Source: Leucobacter allii
Lineage (GTDB): Bacteria > Actinomycetota > Actinomycetes > Actinomycetales > Microbacteriaceae
DNA length: 64,000 bases
Direction: 5' to 3'
Assembly: GCF_022919155.1 (NCBI RefSeq)
Contig: NZ_CP095045.1
Location: forward strand, 3,100,001-3,164,000
Shown: positions 53,503-61,943 of the stretch, one piece after another
Layout: each line of letters opens with the position of its first letter
How positions within the stretch are numbered: the stretch's first letter is position 1
Translations under genes and position numbers: made by a program
Notes under the pieces: model-generated
The model's database searches: none
What the model was told of the DNA's origin: nothing
The model's input: the letters and a program-made list of their open reading frames with translations, nothing else

Positions 53503-54377
53503 GCACCGTCGGCTTCCTCGGCCTCGGCACGATGGGCCGGGCCATGTCGGCCCGGCTCGTCGAGGCCGGGCACGACGTGATCGTGTGGAACCGTTCCGCC
53601 GCCGCGGTGGAGGACCTCGTCGCGGCCGGCGCGCGCGCGGCCACGACCCCGGCGGAGGCGCTGAGCGCCACACTCTCCTTCTCCATGCTGGCCAACGACG
53701 CGGCCGTCACGGAGGTCCTCACGGACGAGGCGCTCTCCGAGTGCCGCGCGAAGACCCACGTGATGATGTCGTCCATCAGCCCGGCGCTCTCGGACCGACT
53801 GCACTCGCGCTTCGAAAGTTCCGATGCGAACTACGTCGCGGCCCCGGTGCTCGGCCGCCCGGACGTCGCGGCCGCCGGGCAGCTCAACATCCTGGCCGCA
53901 GGCGACGAGCGCACGACCGACGCGCTCGCGCCCTACTTCGCGATCCTCGGGAAACGGACGTGGTATCTCGGCGAACGGCCGTCGGTGGCGAACGCGGTGA
54001 AGGCCGCGGTGAACTACAACATCATCCACGCGATGCAGGCCATCGGCGAATCCGTCGCGATGACCGAGCGGCTCGGCGTCGCGCCGGAGGTGTTCACCGA
54101 ACTGCTCAGCTCGACGCTCTTCGGCGGCGTCGTCTACTCCGGCTACGGCGCGATCATCGCGCGCGAGGAGTACCACCCGCCGGGCTTCCACGTGGCGCTC
54201 GGCCGGAAGGACCTCGCACTCGCCGAGGCCGTGGCCGAGGCGACCGGGGTGCGCCCGGCGACCCTGCCGGCGCTCATCGCGGCGTTCGAGACCGCGCTCG
54301 CCGATCCCGAGCTGCGCGACGGGGACTGGAGTGTGATCGCCGAGACCTCGCGCCGCCAGGGACGCGAACCGCGCTGA
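53499..54377 (+). CDS. NAD(P)-dependent 3-hydroxyisobutyrate-dehydrogenase-like protein
   Basis: A 292-residue beta-hydroxyacid dehydrogenase family member. The N-terminal cofactor motif is GFLGLGTMGRAMSARL, VIVWNRS follows, and the conserved Lys lies in VANAVKAAVNYNI. The C-terminal domain KDLALAEAVAEATGV is typical. It would oxidise a 3-hydroxy acid to a semialdehyde or run in reverse. It overlaps the M24 gene by 4 bp. The substrate is presumably the product of that enzyme. The substrate-binding segment near residue 118 reads AAPVLGRPDVAAAGQL, where many relatives have DAPVSGG. Confidence 0.87.
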   Translation: MSTVGFLGLGTMGRAMSARLVEAGHDVIVWNRSAAAVEDLVAAGARAATTPAEALSATLSFSMLANDAAVTEVLTDEALSECRAKTHVMMSSISPALSDRLHSRFESSDANYVAAPVLGRPDVAAAGQLNILAAGDERTTDALAPYFAILGKRTWYLGERPSVANAVKAAVNYNIIHAMQAIGESVAMTERLGVAPEVFTELLSSTLFGGVVYSGYGAIIAREEYHPPGFHVALGRKDLALAEAVAEATGVRPATLPALIAAFETALADPELRDGDWSVIAETSRRQGREPR

Positions 54378-54394
54378 GCGCGGCGGCGCACGCA

Positions 54395-54441
54395 CGACGA
54401 AGCGGGGCGGGGATCCATCGATCCCCGCTCCCGCTTCGTCG
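54395..54441. terminator. Bidirectional-type terminator after the 3-hydroxyacid dehydrogenase gene
   Basis: The 21-nt arm at 54395-54415 pairs with the 22-nt arm at 54420-54441, with a small mismatch near the middle and a CATC loop. It lies 18 bp past the dehydrogenase stop and beyond the truncated end of the pseudogene, so it could end transcripts from both sides. Confidence 0.75.
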
Positions 54442-54474
54442 CGCAGCGGGAGCGGTACCGGGGCGGTGCCTGCA

Positions 54475-54757
54475 GCCGAGGTTGCGCCCCTGCCCCACGG
54501 GCCACACCGGGACGCCGTGGCGATTCGCCGCTCGCATGATCTCCTGCACGTCCGCGGTGCTCGCCGGGCGCACGACGCCGGCTGCCGTGCGCACCCGGTC
54601 GTCGCCGAGGGCGCAGGGGTCGAGGTAGCGGTCGTCGATGGCGCCGGTGCCCGGCTCGGGCAGTGCGGAGACGTAGGGCGTCGCCGAGCCCGGCGGCGAG
54701 CTCGGCGAGCATCGCCTGCACGGGACGCGGGTCGACGGGGGCGGATTCGGAGTGCAT
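54475..54757 (-). pseudogene. Decayed N-terminal fragment of a VAO-family FAD oxidase
   Basis: From an ATG at 54757 the frame reads MHSESAPVDPRPVQAML...GLGD. It continues correctly only after a frameshift near 54675: YVSALPEPGTG, then DDRYLDPCALGDD and VRPASTADVQEIMRAANRHG, then VPVWPVGQGRNLG. The last part matches the FAD-binding start of vanillyl-alcohol-oxidase / 4-cresol-dehydrogenase proteins, where GRNLG is normally followed by YG and about 400 more residues. Here the sequence breaks off at 54475. It is therefore both frameshifted and cut short. The intact gene at 63635 shares the same motif (IVRIAHRHEIPIWVSSQGRN). The gap 54378-54839 holds nothing else but hairpins. Confidence 0.75.
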
Positions 54758-54816
54758 CGGGGAGGCTTTTCTGCGGGGCGGGGCGCGCAAACCGGGTGCG
54801 GAGCGCGAACGGGAGG

Positions 54817-54832
54817 ACCGCGGGCCCGCGGT
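54817..54832 (-). terminator. Perfect palindrome downstream of the alcohol dehydrogenase
   Basis: ACCGCGGGCCCGCGGT is a perfect 16-bp palindrome starting 8 bp past the alcohol dehydrogenase stop. As RNA it would need a small loop inside GGGCCC. It may be a weak terminator or a protein-binding site. Confidence 0.35.
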
Positions 54833-54839
54833 CAGGGGG

Positions 54840-55943
54840 TCAGCGGGGGAAGGAGATGATCGGGGTGATCTCGCGCCGCTCGCGCGCGGCCGCGAGCGTG
54901 GCGGCGATCTCATCGAGCGGGCGGATGCCGCCGAGCATGGCGGCGACGTCGAAGCTGCCGTCCGCCAGCCAGGGGAGGAATCTGGCGAGGTCGCGGCGCA
55001 TGTCGAGGCGGCCGCTCTGCGAGCTCCGTACGTCGCGTCCGCGCAGCGCCAGGTCGTAGAGCGGGAGCGACACCCGCGTGTCCCGGGCGACGTACGAGGT
55101 GAGGGTCGTCACGCCGCCGTTGCGGGTGCCGAGGAAGGCCTGTTCCACCGCATCGGTGGTGCCGCCCGCGTCGAAGCCGTAGTCGGCGCCGCGCCCTCCG
55201 GTCTCCGCGCGCACGACGTCGAGCAGCGATTCGGCGGCGGGATCGACGACCCGGGTCGCTCCGACGCGGGCGGCGAGCGCGGCGCGGGCCGGGGAGGTCT
55301 CGGCGGCGATGATCGTCGTCGCGCCGAGGATCCGCGCCGCCTGAATCATCCACAGCCCGATCTGGCCGCAGCCCACGACCAGCACCGAACTGCCCGGCAC
55401 CACCTGCGCGACGTTGACGACCGCGCCGGCGCCCGAGACGATGCCGCAGCCGAGCATGGAGAGCCACGCATCCGGCAGCGCGTCGTCGACGGCCCACACC
55501 TGCGTGTCGCGGATGACCGTGGCCTCCGCGTACGCGCCGGTCGCCCCCGGTGCGAAGACCTCGCGGCCGTCGGCGAGCGCCCCCATCACGGGCGCCCCCG
55601 AGAAGAGTCCGGCGCACTGGTCGATGCGCCCGGCGCGACACCAGTAGCATTCTCCGCATTCCGGCGTCGCGGTGAGTACCACGCGGGTCCCCGGCCGGAG
55701 CGCGGACTCCGCCCCGGCCTCGGCGATCGTGCCCACGGCCGCATGGCCGAGAACCGCAGGCAGCGTGCCGGTGGCCTCCAGGCCCATGTCGCCGCGCAGG
55801 GCGATCCAGTCGCTGAGGCAGAACGCGCTCGCGGCGAGCTCGACCACGACGTCGCGGGGGCCAGGATCGCGCAGCCGGAGCTCGGCGATGCGGAACTCCG
55901 TCGCCCCGGTCTCGGCGATCGCCGCGCGCACCTGCCGCGCCAT
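54840..55943 (-). CDS. Zinc-binding alcohol dehydrogenase
   Basis: A 367-residue medium-chain dehydrogenase related to class III/aryl-alcohol dehydrogenases. The catalytic-zinc motif is AFCLSDWIALRG with LGHAAVG; Ala in place of the usual Glu is a change. The structural-zinc cluster CGECYWCRAGRIDQC has three of four usual cysteines evident with this spacing. The cofactor motif is VGCGQIGLWMIQAA. The ATG shares one base with the stop of the YdcZ transporter, so they are coupled. The oxidised alcohol could come from the compound imported by the neighbouring transporters. Confidence 0.85.
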   Translation of the reverse strand: MARQVRAAIAETGATEFRIAELRLRDPGPRDVVVELAASAFCLSDWIALRGDMGLEATGTLPAVLGHAAVGTIAEAGAESALRPGTRVVLTATPECGECYWCRAGRIDQCAGLFSGAPVMGALADGREVFAPGATGAYAEATVIRDTQVWAVDDALPDAWLSMLGCGIVSGAGAVVNVAQVVPGSSVLVVGCGQIGLWMIQAARILGATTIIAAETSPARAALAARVGATRVVDPAAESLLDVVRAETGGRGADYGFDAGGTTDAVEQAFLGTRNGGVTTLTSYVARDTRVSLPLYDLALRGRDVRSSQSGRLDMRRDLARFLPWLADGSFDVAAMLGGIRPLDEIAATLAAARERREITPIISFPR

Positions 55944-56935
55944 CAGCGCGCCTCCTGCGAGAGCGCCGAAGCTGCGGCACGGCGGTCGCGCCGTCGCGAA
56001 GATCCCGGCCCGGTGCGTAGGCTCGCGATCGAGACCGCGAGCACGGCAAGCACCGCGCTGCCGACCGAGGCGGCGGTGAGCCCGACGCGATCGACCGGGA
56101 CGAGGAGATCGAGGACGATGCCGCCGAGCGCCTGCCCGGCCGCGACGCAGAGCATCACGCTGAGCACCCCGACGATCCGCACGGTGAGCGCCGAGACGAC
56201 GCCGATCACCGCGCCGAGGATCCCGCCGAGCGGCGCCCAGTACGGGATCGCGGCGAAGTCGATCTCGCTCGTCGCCGCAGAGATCGCGAGCGCGATCAGC
56301 ACGAAGACGAGCGTGACGGAGAAGTTGATGACGGACATCACCGAGAACTCGCCGGTGACGACCACGAGCCAGGCGTTCGCCGCCTGCTGCACGGCGATGA
56401 GCGCTCCCGAGAGCACGATCAGCGGCAGCAGCCAGGCGTTGTCGAGCTCGATCCGCCCGGTCGCGCCCACGGCGATCGCCGCGAGAGCGATGACGATGCC
56501 GATCGCGCGGTACGCGGTCAGCGGCCGCCGCCCGCCCGGACCGAGCCCTCCGGAGTCGGCGATCACCGAGCCGGCGAGCTGCCCGAGCGTCACGGCGACG
56601 CCGACGACGACGACCCCGAGCACCGGGGTGACGGAGATCACGATGAGCACGCCGACGAAGCCCATCAGCCCGCCGAGGAACCACCACGGGCGCGGCCGGA
56701 CCGGCTGGGTCCGCAGCGTCGCCCTGGCCCGCGGGAACGCGCCGGTGGCCAGCGCGAACGCCGTGGCCAGCACGAGCGCGCTGCCGTGGTTGAGCGCCGT
56801 TGCGAGCACCGCGGAGTCGACGATGACGTTGACGTGGCCGTTCACGGAGGTCTGCGCGGAGACGCCGACCCCGGCGGCGATTGCCGCGGCGATCGCGATC
56901 GCCGCGACCCGTGAGCGCGATGCACGTTGCGTCAT
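55943..56935 (-). CDS. YdcZ-family (DUF606) DMT transporter, two-domain form
   Basis: A 330-residue membrane protein with about ten helices, built of two YdcZ-like halves. Each half has a QxxxN motif near its start: SAQTSVNGHV in the first and VQQAANAWLV in the second. The family is a branch of the drug/metabolite transporter superfamily with unknown substrates. I chose the ATG at 56935 because AGGGG lies about 7 nt before it; an ATG two codons upstream is possible. It precedes and overlaps the alcohol dehydrogenase and follows the sugar-type ABC permease by 75 bp. Confidence 0.85.
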   Translation of the reverse strand: MTQRASRSRVAAIAIAAAIAAGVGVSAQTSVNGHVNVIVDSAVLATALNHGSALVLATAFALATGAFPRARATLRTQPVRPRPWWFLGGLMGFVGVLIVISVTPVLGVVVVGVAVTLGQLAGSVIADSGGLGPGGRRPLTAYRAIGIVIALAAIAVGATGRIELDNAWLLPLIVLSGALIAVQQAANAWLVVVTGEFSVMSVINFSVTLVFVLIALAISAATSEIDFAAIPYWAPLGGILGAVIGVVSALTVRIVGVLSVMLCVAAGQALGGIVLDLLVPVDRVGLTAASVGSAVLAVLAVSIASLRTGPGSSRRRDRRAAASALSQEAR

Positions 56936-57010
56936 GCGCATCCCCTATTCTGTCGATCGTCATGCGGTGCTGAGCTGCCCGGTACGGCACCCGGCCGGCA
57001 GCGCCGCGGC

Positions 57011-58087
57011 TCAGCCGCTCGATTTCTTCTGGAACGGCAGGACGCGACGGATCGCCCCGGCCCGACGAGACGTGCGCTCCCACTTCGAGAGCCCGACTGC
57101 GGCGAGCAGCGCCACACCGTTGAACAGGTCGCTCACCCAGCCCTGCGCGCCGAGCAGTTGCAGTCCCTTGATCCCGACGGCGAGCACGTACACGGAGACG
57201 ACGGTGCCCCAGACGTTGAAGCGTCCGCCTCGGAACTGCGTCGATCCGAGGAAGACCGCGGTGAGCGCCGGGAGCAGCATGTCCGGCCCGACGGTGGGAT
57301 CCCCCGCATTGATCCGCGAGGCGAGGAGCGTGCCGGCGAGCGAGGCGATGATGCCGCCGACGACGAGGGAGATGATCTTGATGCGGTCGACGTTCACGCC
57401 CGACAGCCTGGCCCCGTCCGGGTTGTAACCGACGGCGTACATCCGACGGCCGAACGGCGTGCGTTCCAACACGAACCAGACGAGGAGCGCGACGAAGAGC
57501 ATGATGAACACCGGCGTGCTGATCTTGAAATTGGGGTTCGACGCCGAGAGCGGGATGCCGCTCGTCGCCAGCATGCGGAAGCCGTCCTGCAGGCCGATGA
57601 TCTGCCGATTCTCCGACAGATAGGCGAGAGCAGCCATCAGCACGGAACTCATGCCGAGCGTGGCGATGAACGAGTCGATCTTCGCCTTCGTCACGAGCAG
57701 ACCGGAGACGATACCGATGAGGGCGCCGGCGAGGATCGCGAGCGGCGCCGCGATACCCCACGGCAGGTCGAGCTTCACCTGCAGCACCGAGACGAAGATC
57801 ACCGCGAACCCCACCTCCGCGCCGATGGCCAGGTTGAACACGCCGCAGATCAGCGGCACGAGCACGGCGATCGCGGCGAGCACGGTGATGGACTGCGCGT
57901 CGAGAAGCACGAGCCAGGTTCCCGCGGTCAGGAAGGTCTTGGGGGTGACCAGCGCGAAGATCACGAACAGCACCACGAAGATGTAGAGCGCGCTGATGTT
58001 GCGGAACGAGAGCAGGGTGAGGACGCGGCTCCGTGCCGGCAGCTCCGGTGCCACTTCCTGCAGCGTGATGGTTTCCGTCTTCTTCAT
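57011..58087 (-). CDS. Ribose-type ABC transporter permease
   Basis: A 358-residue permease of the RbsC/branched-chain type with about ten helices. Family segments are NLAIGAEVGFAVIFVSVL, KIDSFIATLGMSSVLMAALAYL, YAVGYNPDGARLSGVNVDRIK and LLPALTAVFLGSTQFRGGRFNV. The ATG at 58087 overlaps the ATPase stop by 4 bp (ATGA). A longer in-frame start is not supported. Works with the tandem ATPase and the type 1 binding protein of the same operon. Confidence 0.92.
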   Translation of the reverse strand: MKKTETITLQEVAPELPARSRVLTLLSFRNISALYIFVVLFVIFALVTPKTFLTAGTWLVLLDAQSITVLAAIAVLVPLICGVFNLAIGAEVGFAVIFVSVLQVKLDLPWGIAAPLAILAGALIGIVSGLLVTKAKIDSFIATLGMSSVLMAALAYLSENRQIIGLQDGFRMLATSGIPLSASNPNFKISTPVFIMLFVALLVWFVLERTPFGRRMYAVGYNPDGARLSGVNVDRIKIISLVVGGIIASLAGTLLASRINAGDPTVGPDMLLPALTAVFLGSTQFRGGRFNVWGTVVSVYVLAVGIKGLQLLGAQGWVSDLFNGVALLAAVGLSKWERTSRRAGAIRRVLPFQKKSSG

Positions 58088-59622
58088 TTCGATTCCTCGC
58101 TCATCAGGCCGTAGCCCTCCATGATCAGTCGTGACTCGGTCAATTCGTCTCCCGAGAGCTCGGCGCCGACGCGCCCGTCCCGCAGCACCAGCACGCGGTC
58201 GCACAGGCGTACGAGCTCCTTCGCATCGGAGGAGCAGACGAGCACCGCGGTGCCGTCGGCGGCGACGCGGTCGACCGCGTCATAGATCGCGCGCTTCGCT
58301 CCGACGTCCACACCCTGCGTGGGCTCCTCCAGCAGCAGCAGCGACGGATCGTTGCGGAGCCACTTGGCGAACACGATCTTCTGCTGATTGCCGCCGGAGA
58401 ACTGGGAGAACACCTGCTCGGGGCGCGGCGGACGCACCCCGTATTCGGCGACGAGTTCTGCGGCCTGCCGGCGCTCAGCGCGTTCGTCGACCGTACCGAA
58501 GCGCGTCGTGAGCGCGGAGAAGTTGGGCAGGGTCATGTTCTCGCGCGCGGTCAGCGGGTGCACGGAGCCGTACTTTGCGCGATCGCCCGGAACGAAGCCG
58601 ATCCCGCGCCGGATGCTCTCGCGCGGAGAGCGTCGCGCGTAGGGCTCACCCGCGAGTGTGAAGCCGCGGTCGGAGCACTCCTCCGTGCCGAAGACCATCG
58701 CGGGCAGCGCTTCGCGTCCGGAACCCAGCACACCGGCGATCCCGACGACCTCGCCGGCACGGACCTGGAGATCGACATCATCGATCACTGCACCGGTCAG
58801 GCCGGTGACGTCGAGCACGACTTCCCCGACGCCGCGTCCGCTGGCGCCGTGCGCCTCTTCCTCCTTGGTCACCCCCGTGACGAAGGTCACCAGTCGGTCG
58901 TGGTCGAGCGTCGCGGTGGGCTCGTCGGCGACCTTCGTACCGTCGCGGAGCACGACGACGCGGTCGGCGAGGTCCATGACCTCGTCGAGACGATGGGAGA
59001 TGAAGATCACCCCTGCACCGGCTGCCGCGAGCCTGCGCACCGCGGCGAAGAGCACCTCGACCTCACTGGCGTGCAGGGCCTCTGTCGGCTCATCGAGAAT
59101 GAGGACATTGCGCGGATGCGCCCAACCGTCCAGTGCCCGCGCGATCGCGATGATCGAGCGCTGCGCCGGAGCGAGCGTGCCGACGGGGGCATCGACGTCG
59201 AACGGCTCTCCGAAGCGGGAGATCAAGTCGCGGGCGTGTGCGCGCTCGGCATTCGCGCGGAACGGGGCCAGCGCGCTGAGGCCGGTGTCGCGGGAGAGCC
59301 CGAGGTTCTCGATCGCGGTGAGTTCGGCGGCGAGGCCGAGATCCTGATGGATCACGTACAGTTCGGACTGCTCCCCCGCCTGATTCGCGAGGTGCACCTC
59401 GCCGGCGTCCTCCGTGTAGATCCCGGCGAGGATCTTCACGAGCGTCGATTTGCCCGAGCCGTTGTGTCCGACGACCGCGACGATCTCGCCGCTGGCGAGG
59501 TCGAGTGAAACGTCGTCGAGCGCCCGGAGCCCCGGGAACTCTTTTACGATCCCCGACACGGTCAGGAGCTGTTGCGGGGCCGTTCCATCCGCCCCGCCGC
59601 TTCCATCAATTGCTACCACCAT
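58084..59622 (-). CDS. Ribose-type ABC transporter tandem ATP-binding protein
   Basis: A 512-residue RbsA-like protein with two nucleotide-binding domains. The first (about 20-250) has intact Walker A GHNGSGKST and Walker B VLILDEPTEALH, but its signature reads LAPAQRSIIAIARAL. The second (about 265-510) has Walker A replaced by AGVLGSGREALP, as usual for this family, and signature FSGGNQQKIVFAKWL with LLLEEPTQGVDVG. One composite site is thus likely active. The ATG at 59622 has GAGGGTG upstream. It lies 85 bp after the binding-protein gene. Confidence 0.9.
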   Translation of the reverse strand: MVVAIDGSGGADGTAPQQLLTVSGIVKEFPGLRALDDVSLDLASGEIVAVVGHNGSGKSTLVKILAGIYTEDAGEVHLANQAGEQSELYVIHQDLGLAAELTAIENLGLSRDTGLSALAPFRANAERAHARDLISRFGEPFDVDAPVGTLAPAQRSIIAIARALDGWAHPRNVLILDEPTEALHASEVEVLFAAVRRLAAAGAGVIFISHRLDEVMDLADRVVVLRDGTKVADEPTATLDHDRLVTFVTGVTKEEEAHGASGRGVGEVVLDVTGLTGAVIDDVDLQVRAGEVVGIAGVLGSGREALPAMVFGTEECSDRGFTLAGEPYARRSPRESIRRGIGFVPGDRAKYGSVHPLTARENMTLPNFSALTTRFGTVDERAERRQAAELVAEYGVRPPRPEQVFSQFSGGNQQKIVFAKWLRNDPSLLLLEEPTQGVDVGAKRAIYDAVDRVAADGTAVLVCSSDAKELVRLCDRVLVLRDGRVGAELSGDELTESRLIMEGYGLMSEESK

Positions 59623-59707
59623 CACACCCTCATCGTTTTCCTGTGGTCCCGGGGCGGCGCAGTCGCCCGCGCCGCCCCGGTCGTGCACGGCACGGAGCGG
59701 GATCCGC

Positions 59708-60898
59708 TCACACCCCCCAGAGTTCCCGGTACGCGTCTTCCATCCCCGGGAAGGCGACGAAGCCGTCGACGAACTCGCCGGCGTTCTCCTGGGTGAGGAC
59801 GCGCGAGGTGGACTGGCTGACGCGCTCCCAATCGGTGTAGGGGGTCCAAACGCCCTGCTGCTTGCGCAGGCCTTCATCCAGGAGCGCCCACATGAACATG
59901 CTGAAGTCGACGGCCTGCGCACCGATCTGCGTCCCGTCCGCCACCTGCTGGATGTTCTGCGGAAGCGAGCCCTGGCCAAGGCCGAAGGCATTGTTCAGCC
60001 CGGCGAGTTCGGCCTTCTCCTGCAGTCCGATCTGGAACTGGTCGCCCGTCGTCACGAAGAAGTCGGTGTCGGGGTGCGCCTGCAGGTCGCTCACGATCGC
60101 ATCGGCCGGACTGGCCTCGAGGATCGAGATATCGACCACACGCAGCGTGCAGTCGGCGCAGAGCTCGGCGAGCTTCTCTTCGAGCGCGCCCTGCACCACC
60201 GCGGAGAAGCCCATCTCGGGGATGTTGTAGTAGACGAACTCGGTGCCGGTGCCGCAGGTGAATGCGACAGCGCTCGCGGCGAGCAGCTCGCCGTTCACCA
60301 AGGAGGCGTTGTATCCGCCGAGCGTGTCATCGAGGCCGTATTCTTCGGCGTTCATCTGCGAGGCATAGACGATGGACGTACCCTGATCCTGCAGCTGCTT
60401 CAGCTGGTCCTGGAAGAACACGGCGTCCACCGAGGTGGAGATCAGGATGTCGGGATCGGATTCGACGACCGAGTTGAGCGCCGAGTTGATGCTCTGCGCG
60501 TCCGTGCCCGTGCTGACGTTCTGCAGTTCGACGCCCGCGGCTTCGGCCGCGAGCAGCATGTTCTCGTACATCAGGGCGGCGACCGGAGTGTCGTTGTTCA
60601 GGAAGGCGACGGTCGTCCCCTCCGGAATCACTCCTGGCAGCGGCTCGGTCTGCAGCAGGCTGTCGGTCTGCTGGCGGAAGCTCTCGATGACCTCCTGCGC
60701 CTCGTCGAAGTCGACGCCGTCGCGCGGCGGCGCGTCACAGCTGCCGTCGGCGGCTCGGTAGCTCACGGCGGCGGTAGCGGCGCCGCCGGTGTCCGCGGCA
60801 CCGCCGCCGGTCGAGGCGCAGCCGGTCAGCGCGAGGCCGAGCGCGATGGCGGCCGCTGAGATGCCCCGCAGACGGCTCGTTCGGGTACGTCGATCCAT
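59708..60898 (-). CDS. Sugar-type (PBP type 1) ABC substrate-binding lipoprotein
   Basis: A 396-residue periplasmic-binding-protein type 1 lipoprotein with lipobox ALTGC (Cys27). It has a Gly/Ala/Thr-rich linker, then VAFLNNDTPVAALMYENMLLAAEAAGVELQ and ILISTSVDAVFFQDQLKQLQDQG, which fit the ribose-binding fold. The mature chain has several cysteines (TCGTGTE; LCADCT), unusual for this class and possibly disulfide-forming. The ATG at 60898 follows AAAGGAG at ideal spacing. It is first in its operon, about 100 bp from a CATAC-T-GTATG palindrome. The ligand is unknown; it need not be a sugar. Confidence 0.9.
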   Translation of the reverse strand: MDRRTRTSRLRGISAAAIALGLALTGCASTGGGAADTGGAATAAVSYRAADGSCDAPPRDGVDFDEAQEVIESFRQQTDSLLQTEPLPGVIPEGTTVAFLNNDTPVAALMYENMLLAAEAAGVELQNVSTGTDAQSINSALNSVVESDPDILISTSVDAVFFQDQLKQLQDQGTSIVYASQMNAEEYGLDDTLGGYNASLVNGELLAASAVAFTCGTGTEFVYYNIPEMGFSAVVQGALEEKLAELCADCTLRVVDISILEASPADAIVSDLQAHPDTDFFVTTGDQFQIGLQEKAELAGLNNAFGLGQGSLPQNIQQVADGTQIGAQAVDFSMFMWALLDEGLRKQQGVWTPYTDWERVSQSTSRVLTQENAGEFVDGFVAFPGMEDAYRELWGV

Positions 60899-60993
60899 GT
60901 TCACTCCTTTGTTCACACACGGCGTTCATACAGTCGTCCCGGCGATCCGGCTGGTGCGCTCAGCGCGCGACCATCGCCCGAAAGTCAGTTCGA

Positions 60994-61004
60994 CATACTG
61001 TATG
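60994..61004. promoter_or_regulatory. Palindrome CATAC-T-GTATG between the ABC operon and SDR gene
   Basis: An 11-bp perfect inverted repeat sits in the 224-bp divergent region, which is AT-rich around 60985-61050. A CATACAG half-like word occurs at about 60926-60932, closer to the ABC operon. It is a candidate operator for a GntR-type protein; the FCD-containing fusion encoded at 61944 is the nearest candidate regulator. Confidence 0.45.
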
Positions 61005-61122
61005 ACGATACTCTAATACGCACACGTTCTGTTCGCTAGTACTTAACATGTTCATCACGGTTTGATGCTCGTGGCGCGGGCGGGGCGGCGCAGGATCCCG
61101 GTTCCCCATCGAAAGGACCCCC

Positions 61123-61938
61123 ATGCCCAGCACCTCCACCACCATCCGCCCGCACGAGGTCGTCGTCCACGGCGCCCGGCGCTTCGCCGACCGAATCGCC
61201 GTCGTCACCGGCGCGGCCGGCGGCATCGGCGCGGCCGCCGCCGAGCGCTTCGCCGCCGAGGGCGCTCATGTCTACGCGCTCGACCTCCCCGGCGCCGAGC
61301 TCGACGCGTGCTGGGCGGGCGTTCCCCGGGTGACCGCGCTCGGCGTGGACGTCGGAGACAGCGCCCAGGTGAATGCCGCCTTCGCCCGCATCGAGGCCGA
61401 GCAGGGTCGCATCGACGCGCTGGTGACCGCCGCCGGCATCGCCGACGCCCCCTGGCGGATCACCGACCATGGCGCGGATCCCGAGATCACCGCCATCGAC
61501 GACGAAGCCTGGGACCTCGTGCTCCGCATCAACCTGACCGGCACCTTCTACTGCCTGCGCGCCGCGACGCCGCTGCTGCGCGCCGCCGGGGAGCGCGGCG
61601 GCGCCGTGGTCACCATCTCGAGCGTCGGCGCCCTCGCGCCCTATCCGCTCCAGGCCTCCTACCCAGCCGCGAAGGCCGGCGTCCTCGGGCTCACCCGCGC
61701 CGTCGCCGCCCTGCTCGGCGCGGAGAATATCCGCGTGAACGCCGTGGCCCCCGCCGCGACGCGCACGCGGATGCTCCCCCGCGATGAGGAACTGCTCGCA
61801 GAGATGGTACAGCTGCAGCCGATCCCGCGCATCGTCCCGCCCGCCGAGATGGCCGCGACGATCGTCTACCTCTGCAGCGACGAGGCCCAGTTCATCACCG
61901 GGCAAACGGTGAACGTCAACGGTGGCATGGTGATGTAG
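61123..61938 (+). CDS. Short-chain dehydrogenase/reductase (SDR)
   Basis: A 271-residue classical SDR with a 20-residue N-terminal extension. The cofactor motif is TGAAGGIG. TAAGIAD replaces the usual NAG. The active site includes the Ser in TISSVGAL, Tyr in SYPAAKAG and its Lys. TGQTVNVNGGMVM is the C-terminal mark. The ATG follows GAAAGGA. It is divergent from the ribose-type ABC operon and convergent with the flavin reductase fusion, with stops 5 bp apart. It probably oxidises a hydroxyl group of the imported compound. Confidence 0.88.
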   Translation: MPSTSTTIRPHEVVVHGARRFADRIAVVTGAAGGIGAAAAERFAAEGAHVYALDLPGAELDACWAGVPRVTALGVDVGDSAQVNAAFARIEAEQGRIDALVTAAGIADAPWRITDHGADPEITAIDDEAWDLVLRINLTGTFYCLRAATPLLRAAGERGGAVVTISSVGALAPYPLQASYPAAKAGVLGLTRAVAALLGAENIRVNAVAPAATRTRMLPRDEELLAEMVQLQPIPRIVPPAEMAATIVYLCSDEAQFITGQTVNVNGGMVM

Positions 61939-61943
61939 GCGCG

